Positions 52,169 to 61,307 are shown, counted from the first letter of the stretch. The stretch is 64,000 bases of DNA from Flammeovirgaceae bacterium UBA2338 (GCA_002344795.1 DDUM01000068.1:1-64000); one strand, 5' to 3'. Notes: generated by a model from the sequence alone, not told the origin. Numbers and translations are program-made.

Positions 52169-53455
52169 TTAGAAGCTAATCACCGCCTCAACAACAACTC
52201 CGCTAAACTCAGCTCCGGCAAATCTTCCGGTCCAGCCGTTTCCTTTATACTCTTGCTTGACATACTCTACCTTCGTCAGGATATTTTTGGAAAGAAACCA
52301 GCCTCCACCAAGATTTAAGCGACTAAGGTCTAGATTTTCGGTTGCGCTTTCCAATTGTTTTCCTTTTATGGTATTATATCTTCCTGCTACATAGAAGTTT
52401 TCGGTTGCGCCAAACCGGTAAACAAGTTCTCCTGCAAGTTGAGTGAAATCTCCTTCGGTATCCACTTGGGGTGTAGTAAACTCATTACTTCCATTGGCTA
52501 GTTCATATACACCAAAGAACTCCAGTCCCTTGAATTTGATGAAAGGATTAAATTGAATGGCAGTTATTTTTGTAAAGCGCGCGTTGTACCGGCCATCAAA
52601 ATTTCCTCCCTGCGTATTGCCATTGGCATCAGGAACTGTATACAATACATTGTAATACCGGGATCCGGCACGGTCTCCACCATAAAGCCAGGTACCTGTA
52701 GTGGCACCTTTGTTGATATACCATGAACCCGTCAGTCTTAGCCTCAGATCGTCATTAAGCTGTTTATCGTATCCCAACTTACCGTAAAACGATGGCTTAT
52801 TGTCCGATGTACTGGTAACCGTTACATTTTGATTAAGCTTGCCATTGGTTAATCCCACCACCGCGAGAAGACCATTATTCTGAACTGTTATCTCCCCAAA
52901 TGGTTCGGTTGAAAAGGCATCCATTATGAAGTTTTCAACAAAGGGATTGAAGATGGCTCTTGCATTATCCGATCTCCTGAAATGAGTATCACCATAGTTA
53001 AATTCGTCATAGCCGAACTTGATGGTTGTGTATTTCATTACACCTTCCAGAAGTCCAGGCTTAATAAAATCAAGCTTATCAATTTGTAGATATCCACCTT
53101 TTACATAATCATTCGTATGGTTCCTGGAAGACCAGTAACCGCGCAAGTGCATCCTCACGCCATCCAACAACTGAACATCTACGTTCAGGTTTGCGGTAGG
53201 TAAATTGAAATCCGATCCCAATTCCACCAGGTTGTCAGCCGTGTTAGATTGGTTTAGTCCCTGGAACTGAATGGCAAAATCGCCACCGATCCGCACCTTT
53301 AACCCATCAAACACAACGGTGTCATCTTTACTTGTCTCGTAAACGTTCATTCCTCGTTGATCATTCGGTCTCCAATACTGCAGTTTGTTGTTCTGGGCGT
53401 TGGCCGATAGCAACACACCTGCAAGTAGCATAATAGTTATAATTACATTTTTCAT
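52169..53455 (-). CDS. Porin-like outer-membrane beta-barrel protein
   Basis: A 428-residue protein with a signal peptide (to about 20, SANAQ) and a large barrel. Aromatic/polar strands such as VRMHLRGYWSSRNHTNDYV and LNLGGGWFLSKNILTKVEYV, with a terminal VVEAVISF, mark a 14- to 18-strand porin. Its start overlaps the YceI gene at 53452 by 4 bp (ATGA). It may take up a ligand with the two YceI proteins; the substrate is unknown. Confidence 0.75.
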   Translation of the reverse strand: MKNVIITIMLLAGVLLSANAQNNKLQYWRPNDQRGMNVYETSKDDTVVFDGLKVRIGGDFAIQFQGLNQSNTADNLVELGSDFNLPTANLNVDVQLLDGVRMHLRGYWSSRNHTNDYVKGGYLQIDKLDFIKPGLLEGVMKYTTIKFGYDEFNYGDTHFRRSDNARAIFNPFVENFIMDAFSTEPFGEITVQNNGLLAVVGLTNGKLNQNVTVTSTSDNKPSFYGKLGYDKQLNDDLRLRLTGSWYINKGATTGTWLYGGDRAGSRYYNVLYTVPDANGNTQGGNFDGRYNARFTKITAIQFNPFIKFKGLEFFGVYELANGSNEFTTPQVDTEGDFTQLAGELVYRFGATENFYVAGRYNTIKGKQLESATENLDLSRLNLGGGWFLSKNILTKVEYVKQEYKGNGWTGRFAGAEFSGVVVEAVISF

Positions 53456-54084
53456 TGCTTTGTGATTTTATTTGTTGAATTAGAAAAAATTAGTTTGAAA
53501 GAAAGAATCAGATCATCCCCGGTCTTAATGGTACCGAAAACGGCCGTTGGAGGATCTATATTGAATTCTGAAAATTTTATGGTGCGTTCCCCTGAGAACT
53601 GAATTTTGTCATCTTCAATTTGATAGCCTACCTCTAGTATTGCCTCGCGTGTAATTCCCGATATAATGAAATTACCCTTTGCCATTACTTGTTGTCCTCC
53701 AATTCTTTCAACATCAATCAATTCAAAGATTATGTCAGGGAATTTGTCGGCTCTTAGCGATTTGTAAGCATTTGTATCCATTGTCCCTTTTCCACTCTTC
53801 AGCGAACGCACGGGCATGATTACTTTCAAGGAATTTATCTTCACTAGTTCACTGTTTTCAAAGATCACCTTTGCCATCCCGGATGCGCTGTTGGATATCA
53901 TTTCCCAATCATGAATGGTTGAAGTGCCGCTGACTTTTAGTTCAGGATTAGCATTCAGCCTGTACGTTACCTGAGCTTGGGTTTGGATATTGGCGGTGAT
54001 GAGTAAGATTATCAGAGAAGCGATGACTACCGGGCGATCTAAGCGCCACCCCTTTATTATATTGAAAATGTCTTTCGGTCTCAT
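53452..54084 (-). CDS. YceI-like family protein
   Basis: A 210-residue protein with an N-terminal membrane or signal segment (about 18-38). The YceI pattern follows: YRLNANPELKVSGTSTIHDW, MDTNAYKSLRADKFPDIIFE and SGERTIKFSEFNI. It precedes the porin with a 4-bp overlap. Promoter motif copy B lies 70 bp upstream. Probably a periplasmic lipid-binding protein of the same unit as 52169 and 51508. Confidence 0.8.
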   Translation of the reverse strand: MRPKDIFNIIKGWRLDRPVVIASLIILLITANIQTQAQVTYRLNANPELKVSGTSTIHDWEMISNSASGMAKVIFENSELVKINSLKVIMPVRSLKSGKGTMDTNAYKSLRADKFPDIIFELIDVERIGGQQVMAKGNFIISGITREAILEVGYQIEDDKIQFSGERTIKFSEFNIDPPTAVFGTIKTGDDLILSFKLIFSNSTNKITKQ

Positions 54085-54122
54085 TTTGACTTTCTTTGTT
54101 TTCGCAACTTTCTATCTAAAAA

Positions 54123-54186
54123 CAAAGAACGGATGAGAAGTACAGGCTGGAGGAAATAATTTTGGCTATTACTTATACTTAATTGA
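54123..54186 (-). promoter_or_regulatory. Copy B of shared promoter motif (upstream of YceI-porin operon)
   Basis: On the complement, 54155-54186 reads TCAATTAAGTATAA, GTAA, TAGCCAAAATTATT. This is the best reference copy. A GTTCTTTG box (54123-54130) starts 24 bp downstream. Just upstream, 54190-54203 holds CTGATAAAAATCAG, a palindrome of 5-bp arms. No coding frame of interest lies in the 210-bp gap. Confidence 0.65.
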
Positions 54187-54294
54187 TCCTGATAAAAATC
54201 AGTCTGGGTCGCATTTGAAATTACGTGGGTTCCCTAGGTAGGATCAGGTTCACAACCCAGGTTGATAAGCAATTAAGGCCAGGACGGTTAAAAA

Positions 54295-54855
54295 CTATTT
54301 CAAACTTTCCTTGTATACCTTCAGGAGCCTGAACTCCTTAGTCTTTTTATTGTATGAGGCCAGATCAAAATCGCGCTCAAAGAGGGACTCCAACGCCTCA
54401 TGAAATCGGTGGTTGCTTGGAAAAACGCTTTTGAGGTTTGCCTTAGTCAATTCATGAACTTCATCACCGTTATCGCGGCTGAAAAAATATTCAACCGTAG
54501 GATCCCTGGGTATATAAACAAAATAGCGATAAAGTACGATCGGCTCGTATGGGTTCAAAATCTGATACACCTTTTCATCCACAAATCTGTAACTGGTTCC
54601 ACCGCAAGCCTTATAACCATAGATTTCATTTTTAGCCAATGTATAGGCGGTATCGTTGTGCACTACCACGATATGTGGCCTGCTGAAAAAAGACTTAAGT
54701 TTGATTTTATGTTTTTGTGTTTTGCAATTGATGGCGTATGTTAACTTCCTATTTTGAAAGTCCATGTCACTCATGTAGACGCCACTGCTATCCTGTTGGG
54801 CTTGAACATGTAAAACAATAATTATTAGAAATACAGTAAGAAAAATAACTTTCAT
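54295..54855 (-). CDS. Hypothetical exported protein
   Basis: A 186-residue protein from the ATG at 54853-54855, which opens MKVIFLTVFLIIIVLHVQAQ, a signal peptide; a longer frame upstream would add an unlikely N-terminus. The mature part has DTAYTLAKNEIYGYKACGGT and RFVDEKVYQILNPYEPIVLY. No family is recognised. It is the last gene of the group starting with the cytochrome at 60265, 46 bp after the DUF3144 gene. Confidence 0.55.
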   Translation of the reverse strand: MKVIFLTVFLIIIVLHVQAQQDSSGVYMSDMDFQNRKLTYAINCKTQKHKIKLKSFFSRPHIVVVHNDTAYTLAKNEIYGYKACGGTSYRFVDEKVYQILNPYEPIVLYRYFVYIPRDPTVEYFFSRDNGDEVHELTKANLKSVFPSNHRFHEALESLFERDFDLASYNKKTKEFRLLKVYKESLK

Positions 54856-54901
54856 TTTTAAACTTTTTAAACAGGTAGCCGTATATTTTGATACAAATAA
54901 A

Positions 54902-55162
54902 TCAATGCATTTGAATAATCTCATCCATGTTCGCATCGAGCATTCTTCTATATTCGTTGCTGTACCAATTTAGCGCATCGACTTTATCTTTATTTAAGTC
55001 CTCTGATTTCGAATAAGCTTCAAATGCATTATACCTGGCAGCCGCAAACATAATGGCTGCACCCACACGCTCTTTTGATTCTGATTTGGTAAATTCATTG
55101 GCTAGTTCTATGAACTTATCTGCCATTGCAGAACGCGGTATCTTCTGTGCTTTCTCATTCAT
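54902..55162 (-). CDS. DUF3144 family protein
   Basis: An 86-residue soluble helical protein covering the DUF3144 domain: DKFIELANEFTKSESKERVG, AAIMFAAARYNAFEA and NWYSNEYRRMLD. Function unknown. Members are small cytoplasmic proteins of diverse bacteria. It follows the cytochrome c gene by 35 bp. Confidence 0.8.
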   Translation of the reverse strand: MNEKAQKIPRSAMADKFIELANEFTKSESKERVGAAIMFAAARYNAFEAYSKSEDLNKDKVDALNWYSNEYRRMLDANMDEIIQMH

Positions 55163-55197
55163 GTTGCTATGAAGGCTTGGTCTGACTTTATTTTAAT

Positions 55198-55605
55198 TTA
55201 CTCTTTAAGAGTCCGTATATAATTGATTACCAACCAGCGGTCTTCTTCATCGGGTAATTTTTTCTCAAAACTATCCATATCGCCCCTTCCTGTCTTTATT
55301 TTATAAAATATAGCTCCATCTGTTTGCGACTGGAATTTATCCGATGAGAAATCACCTAAATCTCCTTTCATCTCTTTGGCCTTTGGACCATCACCATATC
55401 CTTCCTTACCGTGGCACGATTCACAATATTTTGAATAGATGATCTTGCCTTCGGCCAATTCTCTTTTGTCCGATTTATCGGTAGGATTCTTTAGTTTATT
55501 AGCAGATTCAGGCACCACCCAATCCTTTGATTGATATAATTGTGCGAACGAATAGAGTCCAAAGGAAAGAAAGATTGACATAATAATGACTAATGATTTT
55601 TTCAT
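55198..55605 (-). CDS. Exported mono-haem cytochrome c
   Basis: A 135-residue protein with a signal peptide (to about 21, LYSFAQ). A haem-binding YCESCHGKEGYGDGP lies at about 59-73, with later KMKG and MDSFEKKLPDEE containing Met residues, one of which would be the axial ligand, and WLVINYIRTL near the end: a class I cytochrome c. It is 3 bp from the preceding gene and likely carries electrons to or from the NrfD/FeS complex. Confidence 0.9.
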   Translation of the reverse strand: MKKSLVIIMSIFLSFGLYSFAQLYQSKDWVVPESANKLKNPTDKSDKRELAEGKIIYSKYCESCHGKEGYGDGPKAKEMKGDLGDFSSDKFQSQTDGAIFYKIKTGRGDMDSFEKKLPDEEDRWLVINYIRTLKE

Positions 55606-55608
55606 AGT

Positions 55609-56472
55609 TTATTGAGTTTTAGATTTTGAGATTCTGTACAGGTTAAATGTTAATATGAGTATTGGCAACCACACGCCAAGGATAATCAGGTTAGGGAAAA
55701 TTAGCAGATAGAGTGGGGTTTTAGTCGGTGGCGACCACATGGTTCTTTCATCGAAGGTGGACTCTTCTACAACAGGCACACCAATAGGTGCATTTACCAT
55801 TGCCTTTATTGTACCATACGTATCATTTTCGTTTAGCACTACTTCAAAATTCAAATTACCGTCAACGCCAGGCATGGGGTCCACCAAGGGAATAAGTATT
55901 GAACCATTTTCATCAGTTTCATATCTATTCTCTCCTATTTGTAGCGAGCCATACAGTCGCTTAAGCCCAACCCTTAACGGCACCTCTTGCAACGGAATTC
56001 CGGAAGCATCAGTTAATACAGCCGAAATTTGATTTACGCTATCAATCATTTCTATTTTTGCCGTCAGGTTCGCGACTGAAAAACTAACGGATGTTTCCCC
56101 ATCTTCGAACCTTTCATTGTTCTCAATTTTTGCTATGTAATTGAAAACGGTAGCTTCCTCATTTTCAAGTTCATCTGCCGCTAGTAAAAACTTTGCTTTG
56201 CCATTCTCATTTGTTTTCACTTTTCCGAGATAAATCAAAGAATCATTTTGGTCAACCTTATATATACTGAATTCGAGATCGGAAGCCTGATCAAATCCAT
56301 CCTTACCTTTATACTTGGCGGATATGCCAATGTAAGATTCCTTGTCCATTATTTTGGTATATTGTAATGACACCCTTGCTCTGTATTTTTTATCCTGAGC
56401 GTAAGCAAGAACACTTCCCAGCATTACAAAACTCAGTAAAAGAAGGGCTCGATATTTATAAAGGTCTTTCAT
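55609..56472 (-). CDS. Membrane-anchored hypothetical protein with Ig-like domains
   Basis: A 287-residue protein with a signal peptide (to about 25, AYAQD), several beta-sandwich strands (SVNQISAVLTDASGIPLQEV resembles a carboxypeptidase-regulatory-like repeat) and one C-terminal membrane helix (about 258-280). It lies 2 bp after the NrfD-type gene. It could be an accessory periplasmic subunit of the complex. Not recognised by name. Confidence 0.55.
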   Translation of the reverse strand: MKDLYKYRALLLLSFVMLGSVLAYAQDKKYRARVSLQYTKIMDKESYIGISAKYKGKDGFDQASDLEFSIYKVDQNDSLIYLGKVKTNENGKAKFLLAADELENEEATVFNYIAKIENNERFEDGETSVSFSVANLTAKIEMIDSVNQISAVLTDASGIPLQEVPLRVGLKRLYGSLQIGENRYETDENGSILIPLVDPMPGVDGNLNFEVVLNENDTYGTIKAMVNAPIGVPVVEESTFDERTMWSPPTKTPLYLLIFPNLIILGVWLPILILTFNLYRISKSKTQ

Positions 56473-56474
56473 GA

Positions 56475-57785
56475 TTATTTTGTTTGAGCAGCATCGACCA
56501 ATCCTCTTTCTTCAGAAGTTTCATGGATAGGTATAATGGGCAAGAACCGTACCAGCAGTGTAATAATGAGCAAAGCCGCAGCAAGGGTGGCAAAAGTGAT
56601 CGACCATTCCATCCAGGTAGGAGAATAATGACGCCAGGATTCGGGTACACCTTGGATAGGAAGGAATGGATGACTTAATGTTGGCACAACAATTATATAC
56701 CGTTTCCACCATGCGCCTACTACTACTGCAATCGATACCAAAAAAAGAGGAAGTGGTTTTCTACCCTGAGGGAAAAGCAAGATAATTACTGGAAGCACTA
56801 ATCCTCCAATAATAGCAGTCCAAAACAAAGTGGCGTATTGCCCCGTGAATAAACTTTGAAGATGTACCGCCTCTTCTTCAGTTGATTTATACGTTGGTAT
56901 AAGGTATTCGTTGATATTGAAGTAGAGATAAATTAAACAAAGCAAAACGAGTGTTTTTCCCATTTTGTTAAAATGAAAGTCTGTGATGTAATTCTCCAGC
57001 CTGTAGGTTTTTCGAAGTACATACATTACCGCAACCACTGCCCCTGCTCCTGCTACAAACGCCCCTGCAATAAAGTAAGGTCCAAAATTGGTACTGTCCC
57101 ATCCAGGTCTATAGGTGGTCTCAAACAGCCATGCTGTAACCGTGTGAATTGCGAATGCGACAGGAATAATCAGTATTGAAAGTGCCTTTATGGAGCGCGA
57201 ATAGATTCTGCGCTGTTCACTATTCCCGACCCAATTCAAAGAAAGTCCGCTATACCATTTTCTCACTCTTGCACTCTCTGGAGCATGTCTTTTAAGTATG
57301 CTGAAATCTGGTAACAGTGGGTAGTATAATAATAGGACACTAATAACCAGATAGGTTGTAATTACGATTACGTCCCAGATGATGGGCGACTGAAGCCTGC
57401 CATGCATAAACAAGTTCAACATTCGGTCAGGTCGCCCCATATCGATGATAATAGTCACCCCCGCCATGATAATGGCGGCTACGGCAATGATTTCGGCAAT
57501 CCTGGTCAAAGGGGTACTCCACTTGATGCCTGATAAGCGTAAGATGGCTGTGATCAAAGACCCCACCAGGCTAATGGCCACAAAAAAAACAAAATTTGAA
57601 ATGTATACGCCCCACAAGGCATAGTCCCTCATGTCCGTTATCACCAGGCCCTGCCTCACTTGTTGAACATAGGAATACGATCCAACCAGAATGATCACTA
57701 CCAGAATGGCCACCCACAGGTTTCCCTTCCAACTGAATTTCCTTGGTGCCAAATCATAGACCAATTGATCAAAATCTGTACTCAT
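56475..57785 (-). CDS. NrfD/PsrC-family membrane quinone-interacting subunit
   Basis: A 436-residue polytopic protein with about ten membrane helices. Motifs such as MGRPDRMLNLFMHGRLQSPI and WDSTNFGPYFIAGAFVAGAG, and conserved His/Glu in the second and later helices, fit the NrfD/PsrC family. It overlaps the 4Fe-4S gene by 4 bp. It would exchange electrons between quinol and the periplasmic FeS protein. No molybdopterin subunit is nearby. Confidence 0.88.
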   Translation of the reverse strand: MSTDFDQLVYDLAPRKFSWKGNLWVAILVVIILVGSYSYVQQVRQGLVITDMRDYALWGVYISNFVFFVAISLVGSLITAILRLSGIKWSTPLTRIAEIIAVAAIIMAGVTIIIDMGRPDRMLNLFMHGRLQSPIIWDVIVITTYLVISVLLLYYPLLPDFSILKRHAPESARVRKWYSGLSLNWVGNSEQRRIYSRSIKALSILIIPVAFAIHTVTAWLFETTYRPGWDSTNFGPYFIAGAFVAGAGAVVAVMYVLRKTYRLENYITDFHFNKMGKTLVLLCLIYLYFNINEYLIPTYKSTEEEAVHLQSLFTGQYATLFWTAIIGGLVLPVIILLFPQGRKPLPLFLVSIAVVVGAWWKRYIIVVPTLSHPFLPIQGVPESWRHYSPTWMEWSITFATLAAALLIITLLVRFLPIIPIHETSEERGLVDAAQTK

Positions 57786-58738
57786 ATTCCTTCAGATTTT
57801 TCTACCGATTTGAATTCTGTATAATTGTCTAAACCTTCCTCAAAGTCAATAACCCTGTTGGATGGCGGTAGATAGTAGACACTTGGGGCCGTGCCCAAAT
57901 TTTCCATCAGCCTGTAACCGGCTCTATCTTTCAACAATTTACTTAGCTGAAAAGACTGGCCACTTCCATTGGTCACTGTATCTTCATACAGGTCACCAAA
58001 GCTGAAGACATCGTTCGGGCATGCGCTGACACAATGTGGCATTTCGCCTTTATCAATCATATGCGGACAAAAATCACATTTATCTACCGTTCCCTTTTGA
58101 GCAGGTACTCCTGAATAATCAGGGCTATAAGGTATACTTTCGGCTTTCTCGCCCTGCCAGGGATCTGACCAGTTAAATATTCTTACAGAGTATGGGCAAG
58201 CGGCCATACAAAATCGACAGCCAATACACCTATTATTGTCAATCAATACAATGCCATCCCTTCTTTTAAAGGTGGCGTCAACGGGGCAAACTTTAACACA
58301 CGGAGGCTCATCACAGTGTTGACACAAAGTCGGCTGCCAATAGGGAGCACTCTTCTCATTGTCCTGCATTTTATAAATCTTGATCCATGCATTATCGCCC
58401 GTGATATAGTGATTCTTATTACATGAGCTTTGACACTTCTTTGCATTTCTGCATTTGGCCAGATCTACCACCATGACGAACTTTCGGTTGGGAAATCCTT
58501 CTCGGGGATTATAGTCAATCTTCTTTTCGGGCACACTTTCAATTTGCGAGGACAGTACCTGCATCAGCGTGCCATCCGTTGACATAAGTTCAACGGTTTC
58601 CTCTGCTCCTTCATCCAGTCTGTAACCAAATACCTTTGCAAGGGCTACACTACCGGCTGCGGCCAGCACGCCAATTTTCAATCCTTTATCAAGAAACTTC
58701 CTTCTGGATTTGTTATCATTCTCAAGATTGTTTTGCAT
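57782..58738 (-). CDS. Periplasmic 4Fe-4S ferredoxin-type protein (NrfC/PsrB-like)
   Basis: A 318-residue protein with a Tat-like start (KSRRKFLDKGL, then a hydrophobic stretch), so it is probably exported folded. Four Cys clusters are present: CRNAKKCQSSC, CQHCDEPPCVKVCP, CIGCRFCMAACP and CDFC...CVSACP, the layout of four [4Fe-4S] centres in PsrB/NrfC. It would pass electrons to the NrfD partner. 17 bp separate it from the small Tat-like protein gene upstream. Confidence 0.93.
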   Translation of the reverse strand: MQNNLENDNKSRRKFLDKGLKIGVLAAAGSVALAKVFGYRLDEGAEETVELMSTDGTLMQVLSSQIESVPEKKIDYNPREGFPNRKFVMVVDLAKCRNAKKCQSSCNKNHYITGDNAWIKIYKMQDNEKSAPYWQPTLCQHCDEPPCVKVCPVDATFKRRDGIVLIDNNRCIGCRFCMAACPYSVRIFNWSDPWQGEKAESIPYSPDYSGVPAQKGTVDKCDFCPHMIDKGEMPHCVSACPNDVFSFGDLYEDTVTNGSGQSFQLSKLLKDRAGYRLMENLGTAPSVYYLPPSNRVIDFEEGLDNYTEFKSVEKSEGI

Positions 58739-58755
58739 GAAATTTTGTTTACCTG

Positions 58756-59004
58756 TTATCCCTTTAGTTTAAGCCAACCTAACAGTGATTTATTAGACAT
58801 ACTCTTTTCAACAATCTTCGCATCCTTTAAAGCACTCCTTTTTACTCTTACTACAGTACCTTTTGCTGTGAGCATTGTTGTAAATTCATCGGCCGGGTTG
58901 TCTTGTTGCACCACAGCAGGTGCTTTGGCCATGCCTAGGAAAGGCAGCAGAACACCGACACCTAGAAAGCCCCTTCTTGAAAATCGTTTATCTTTCTTAT
59001 CCAT
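58756..59004 (-). CDS. Small Tat-signal protein
   Basis: An 82-residue protein from the ATG at 59002-59004. It begins MDKKDKRFSRRGFLGVGVLL, a Tat signal with the twin-Arg motif (SRRGFLG). The mature part is about 50 residues (DEFTTMLTAKGTVVRVKRSA) without Cys. It sits between the DUF5777 protein and the FeS protein. Possibly a small subunit or chaperone-like partner of the complex. Not recognised. Confidence 0.6.
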   Translation of the reverse strand: MDKKDKRFSRRGFLGVGVLLPFLGMAKAPAVVQQDNPADEFTTMLTAKGTVVRVKRSALKDAKIVEKSMSNKSLLGWLKLKG

Positions 59005-59014
59005 ATAATTTCTT

Positions 59015-59851
59015 TTAGAAATTCCAAAGTCGATTAATATTAAACCCAATCAAGAATTGTGAATCCGATATCTTGTTTGTATTAAACATATAGTTCTTCT
59101 GCGGAACTATACCATTGTAGTTTCCGACAAATACCTGAAAAGCATGAAGGCCTGTGGACATTTCGATACCAATAGCAAGTCCGGGGTTATCAGAATTTTG
59201 ATCCAGTGGCTGACTGTAATCGATAAGGATAGCAGATTTGTCGCTTATTTTCACTCGTCCGCCCAATGCTACAGCAAACTGGCCGTTGGACATGGTCTCA
59301 TCTACTATGTTGTAGTGAGAATAACTGGGTGCAACCTGGATTGAGATAGCCGGGCTAAACCTGCGCATAATAATGATTTGACTGAAATAGGAAAAACGGT
59401 TTGATGATGTGGGAAAAATTCCTCCCTTTCTTGCATCTATGGCTGCGTCTGCATATAAGGTAATACTTACCGGCACTCTGCCTGATCGTGTCTGTTGCAT
59501 CAAACCCGCTTTGAGATTAAAATCCTGCAGCAGGTTACCCTTCGTTGTTCCAAAGCCCAATGTAATCCGGTTTGATATCGCATAGCTCAGCGCCATCCTT
59601 ATATTAGAAGTACCCCACATGCCCAATAAATCCTGATTTCCAGCTTTGATCACACCAAACCGATGCTGAATATCAAATTGAAATGTTCCTTTCTCGTTTA
59701 CCAAGCCCGTTGGATTGTCAATAAGCCAGGCACTTTGAAACGCATCACGCTCCGGCTTATCTACCATGTTTTCCGTCTGGGTATCCTCTTCTTGGGCGAA
59801 TCCTGAGAATGAAAATATAAATAGGGCAATTAATATTGTTAACGGTTTCAT
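59015..59851 (-). CDS. DUF5777 outer-membrane beta-barrel protein
   Basis: A 278-residue protein from the ATG at 59849-59851 (the frame opens eight codons earlier; the later Met gives a normal signal peptide, MKPLTILIALFIFSFSG). The motif FQFDIQHRFGVIKAGN followed by LLGMWGTSNIRMALSYAI and the end QFLIGFNINRLWNF are DUF5777 features. It accompanies cytochromes in Bacteroidota and may be a pore or haem-protein support. It lies 27 bp after the cytochrome gene. Confidence 0.8.
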   Translation of the reverse strand: MKPLTILIALFIFSFSGFAQEEDTQTENMVDKPERDAFQSAWLIDNPTGLVNEKGTFQFDIQHRFGVIKAGNQDLLGMWGTSNIRMALSYAISNRITLGFGTTKGNLLQDFNLKAGLMQQTRSGRVPVSITLYADAAIDARKGGIFPTSSNRFSYFSQIIIMRRFSPAISIQVAPSYSHYNIVDETMSNGQFAVALGGRVKISDKSAILIDYSQPLDQNSDNPGLAIGIEMSTGLHAFQVFVGNYNGIVPQKNYMFNTNKISDSQFLIGFNINRLWNF

Positions 59852-59878
59852 ATTCCTTAGTATGGTTTTGTCCAATGA

Positions 59879-60265
59879 TCAATTGTTTTTCGCACCTTCA
59901 TCAATCCATTTTCTGATTAGGCCAATATTTAGAGTCTTCATAGGCCCTGCTGGGGGCATGGTATTACCGTCCGCACTTACACCTTCCAGCATTTCTACCA
60001 GTTCACTCCCTTCGGCATTACCAGGTATGACGTCTCCCTCATCGATGAGTTCTTCTATTGATTCATAGGCAAAACCTTCACGAAAATCCGGATCCACCTC
60101 TGTAGGATTGTGGCATGTGGCACAATTCTCTGTCAGGATTGGTTGAATATCCAATTCAAAAGAAACGTTGTCTTTTACCGCGGGTTCTGGGAACTTATCG
60201 TTGTCGCAAGCAACTAAAACAAAGCAGGCGATTATTCCAGTAAAAATTTGGTTACTAATTTTCAT
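59879..60265 (-). CDS. c-type cytochrome lipoprotein
   Basis: A 128-residue protein with a lipobox (CFVLVACDND) and one haem site, CATCHNP, at about 49-55. NTMPPAGPMKTLNIGLIRKW is the Met-containing C-terminal motif of planctomycete-type cytochrome c domains. It is the first gene of the group that continues to 54295. No strong promoter match is visible upstream. Its position suggests electron transfer to or from the FeS/NrfD complex. Confidence 0.85.
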   Translation of the reverse strand: MKISNQIFTGIIACFVLVACDNDKFPEPAVKDNVSFELDIQPILTENCATCHNPTEVDPDFREGFAYESIEELIDEGDVIPGNAEGSELVEMLEGVSADGNTMPPAGPMKTLNIGLIRKWIDEGAKNN

Positions 60266-60389
60266 AACTATTCATGGTTTAGCGTTTTCATTTGATTAAT
60301 CTCAAGTAAGCAATGCCAAAGGATAAAATTCGAGTTTTCATTTTTATAAATCGTTCTATAATTTTGACTTTCTGTTACACTTTAATGAT

Positions 60390-61178
60390 TTACTGCTGGC
60401 AAATCATGTATCCCTTTACACCTTTTGAAGTTTCCACTTCATATATTACTGAACTTCCATACTTGACCGGCTTATCTTCGAACCGATAAACTTCCTTTAA
60501 AGCAACATTCTTTAGGCTCACTGTTTTTGTGGCTTGATCATACCAAAGGCTTTTTCCCCTGATTTCAAAGTGATGAAAATATCCACGCGTCTTCAAGCTC
60601 GCAAGCGCATCGCTTATAGAGCCTGAGTTGGGTTTATTTACTGCTTGTTTCTTAAATTGAGTTGCTGTTATCCCGGTTATCTGCCTGAACTGGGCCGACA
60701 AGTGCTGTAAACTTGAATAGTGCAATTGTTCTGCAATCTCTTTTAGCGTAAGTTCATTCTCACGGATAAATCTTTTTGCGCGTTCTACTTTTTGCGCTAT
60801 AACATAAAACTCAAGTGTAGTCTGCTCCGCATCTTTAAAGAACCTGCTGAGGTAATGATAGTTTCTCGCCAATCTCTTTTGCAAAAAAGCAGACAATGCC
60901 TTCTTTCTTCCTCCCTGTTCAAGGGTGTCAAGGTAATTGCTTACTTCATGTTTTATAGCTTCAAGCAATATCTCTTCATTCGTCCTAAGTATGGAAAGGC
61001 CAACTTTGCTTAATTTTAATTCCAGGCGCTCTTCAATATCATTTTTTGAGGAAAGGAATGAAACCTGACCAAGCTCAACTTCGCATTTGTATATCCTTAA
61101 TTGTTTCAAAGCTTGTTCTACAAAATATATGCAACGGTCGCACACCATATTTTTGATATGTAATTGATAGGCTTTCAT
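60390..61178 (-). CDS. AraC-family regulator with N-terminal Cys-x-x-Cys domain
   Basis: A 262-residue protein. The N-terminus KNMVCDRCIYFVEQALKQL has a CxxC at 13-16 in an HMA-like fold of about 60 residues. The AraC DNA-binding domain lies at about 120-190 (ENELTLKEIAEQLHYSSLQH, then FRQITGITATQFKK). A further region of about 70 residues follows with ITGITAT, SIDALASLKTRG and strands. It likely senses Cu or another soft metal. Promoter motif copy C lies 82 bp upstream of its start, consistent with autoregulation and control of the five other copies; this link is inferred. Confidence 0.8.
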   Translation of the reverse strand: MKAYQLHIKNMVCDRCIYFVEQALKQLRIYKCEVELGQVSFLSSKNDIEERLELKLSKVGLSILRTNEEILLEAIKHEVSNYLDTLEQGGRKKALSAFLQKRLARNYHYLSRFFKDAEQTTLEFYVIAQKVERAKRFIRENELTLKEIAEQLHYSSLQHLSAQFRQITGITATQFKKQAVNKPNSGSISDALASLKTRGYFHHFEIRGKSLWYDQATKTVSLKNVALKEVYRFEDKPVKYGSSVIYEVETSKGVKGYMICQQ

Positions 61179-61227
61179 AGCAATGCTTAATTAATGATTG
61201 CTTTCAAATAATTAATGTCTCTATCAT

Positions 61228-61292
61228 CAAAAGTCATTACAATACTTACATAATGTATCACGGAGTTATGGCTAAATGTTATACCTAATTGG
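61228..61292 (-). promoter_or_regulatory. Copy C of shared promoter motif (upstream of AraC gene)
   Basis: On the complement, 61261-61292 reads CCAATTAGGTATAACATTTA, then GCCATAA and CTCCG, 20 of 27 core positions matching copy B without gaps. A TGACTTTT box starts 24 bp downstream (61229-61236). It directs transcription to the AraC gene. Confidence 0.55.
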
Positions 61293-61307
61293 CAATTGTC
61301 ATTTTAT

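Noticed and set aside
54225..54260. On the minus strand, GAACCTGATCCTACC and AGGGAACCC look like part of a TPP riboswitch.
   Set aside because: The CTGAGA-type first helix and the full aptamer pairing are missing, and the downstream gene (YceI side) has no link to thiamine. Treated as chance.
60266..60310. ATGGTTTAGCGTTTTCATTT region before the cytochrome gene as a further motif copy.
   Set aside because: Only about half the positions match and the spacing to a -7 box does not fit.
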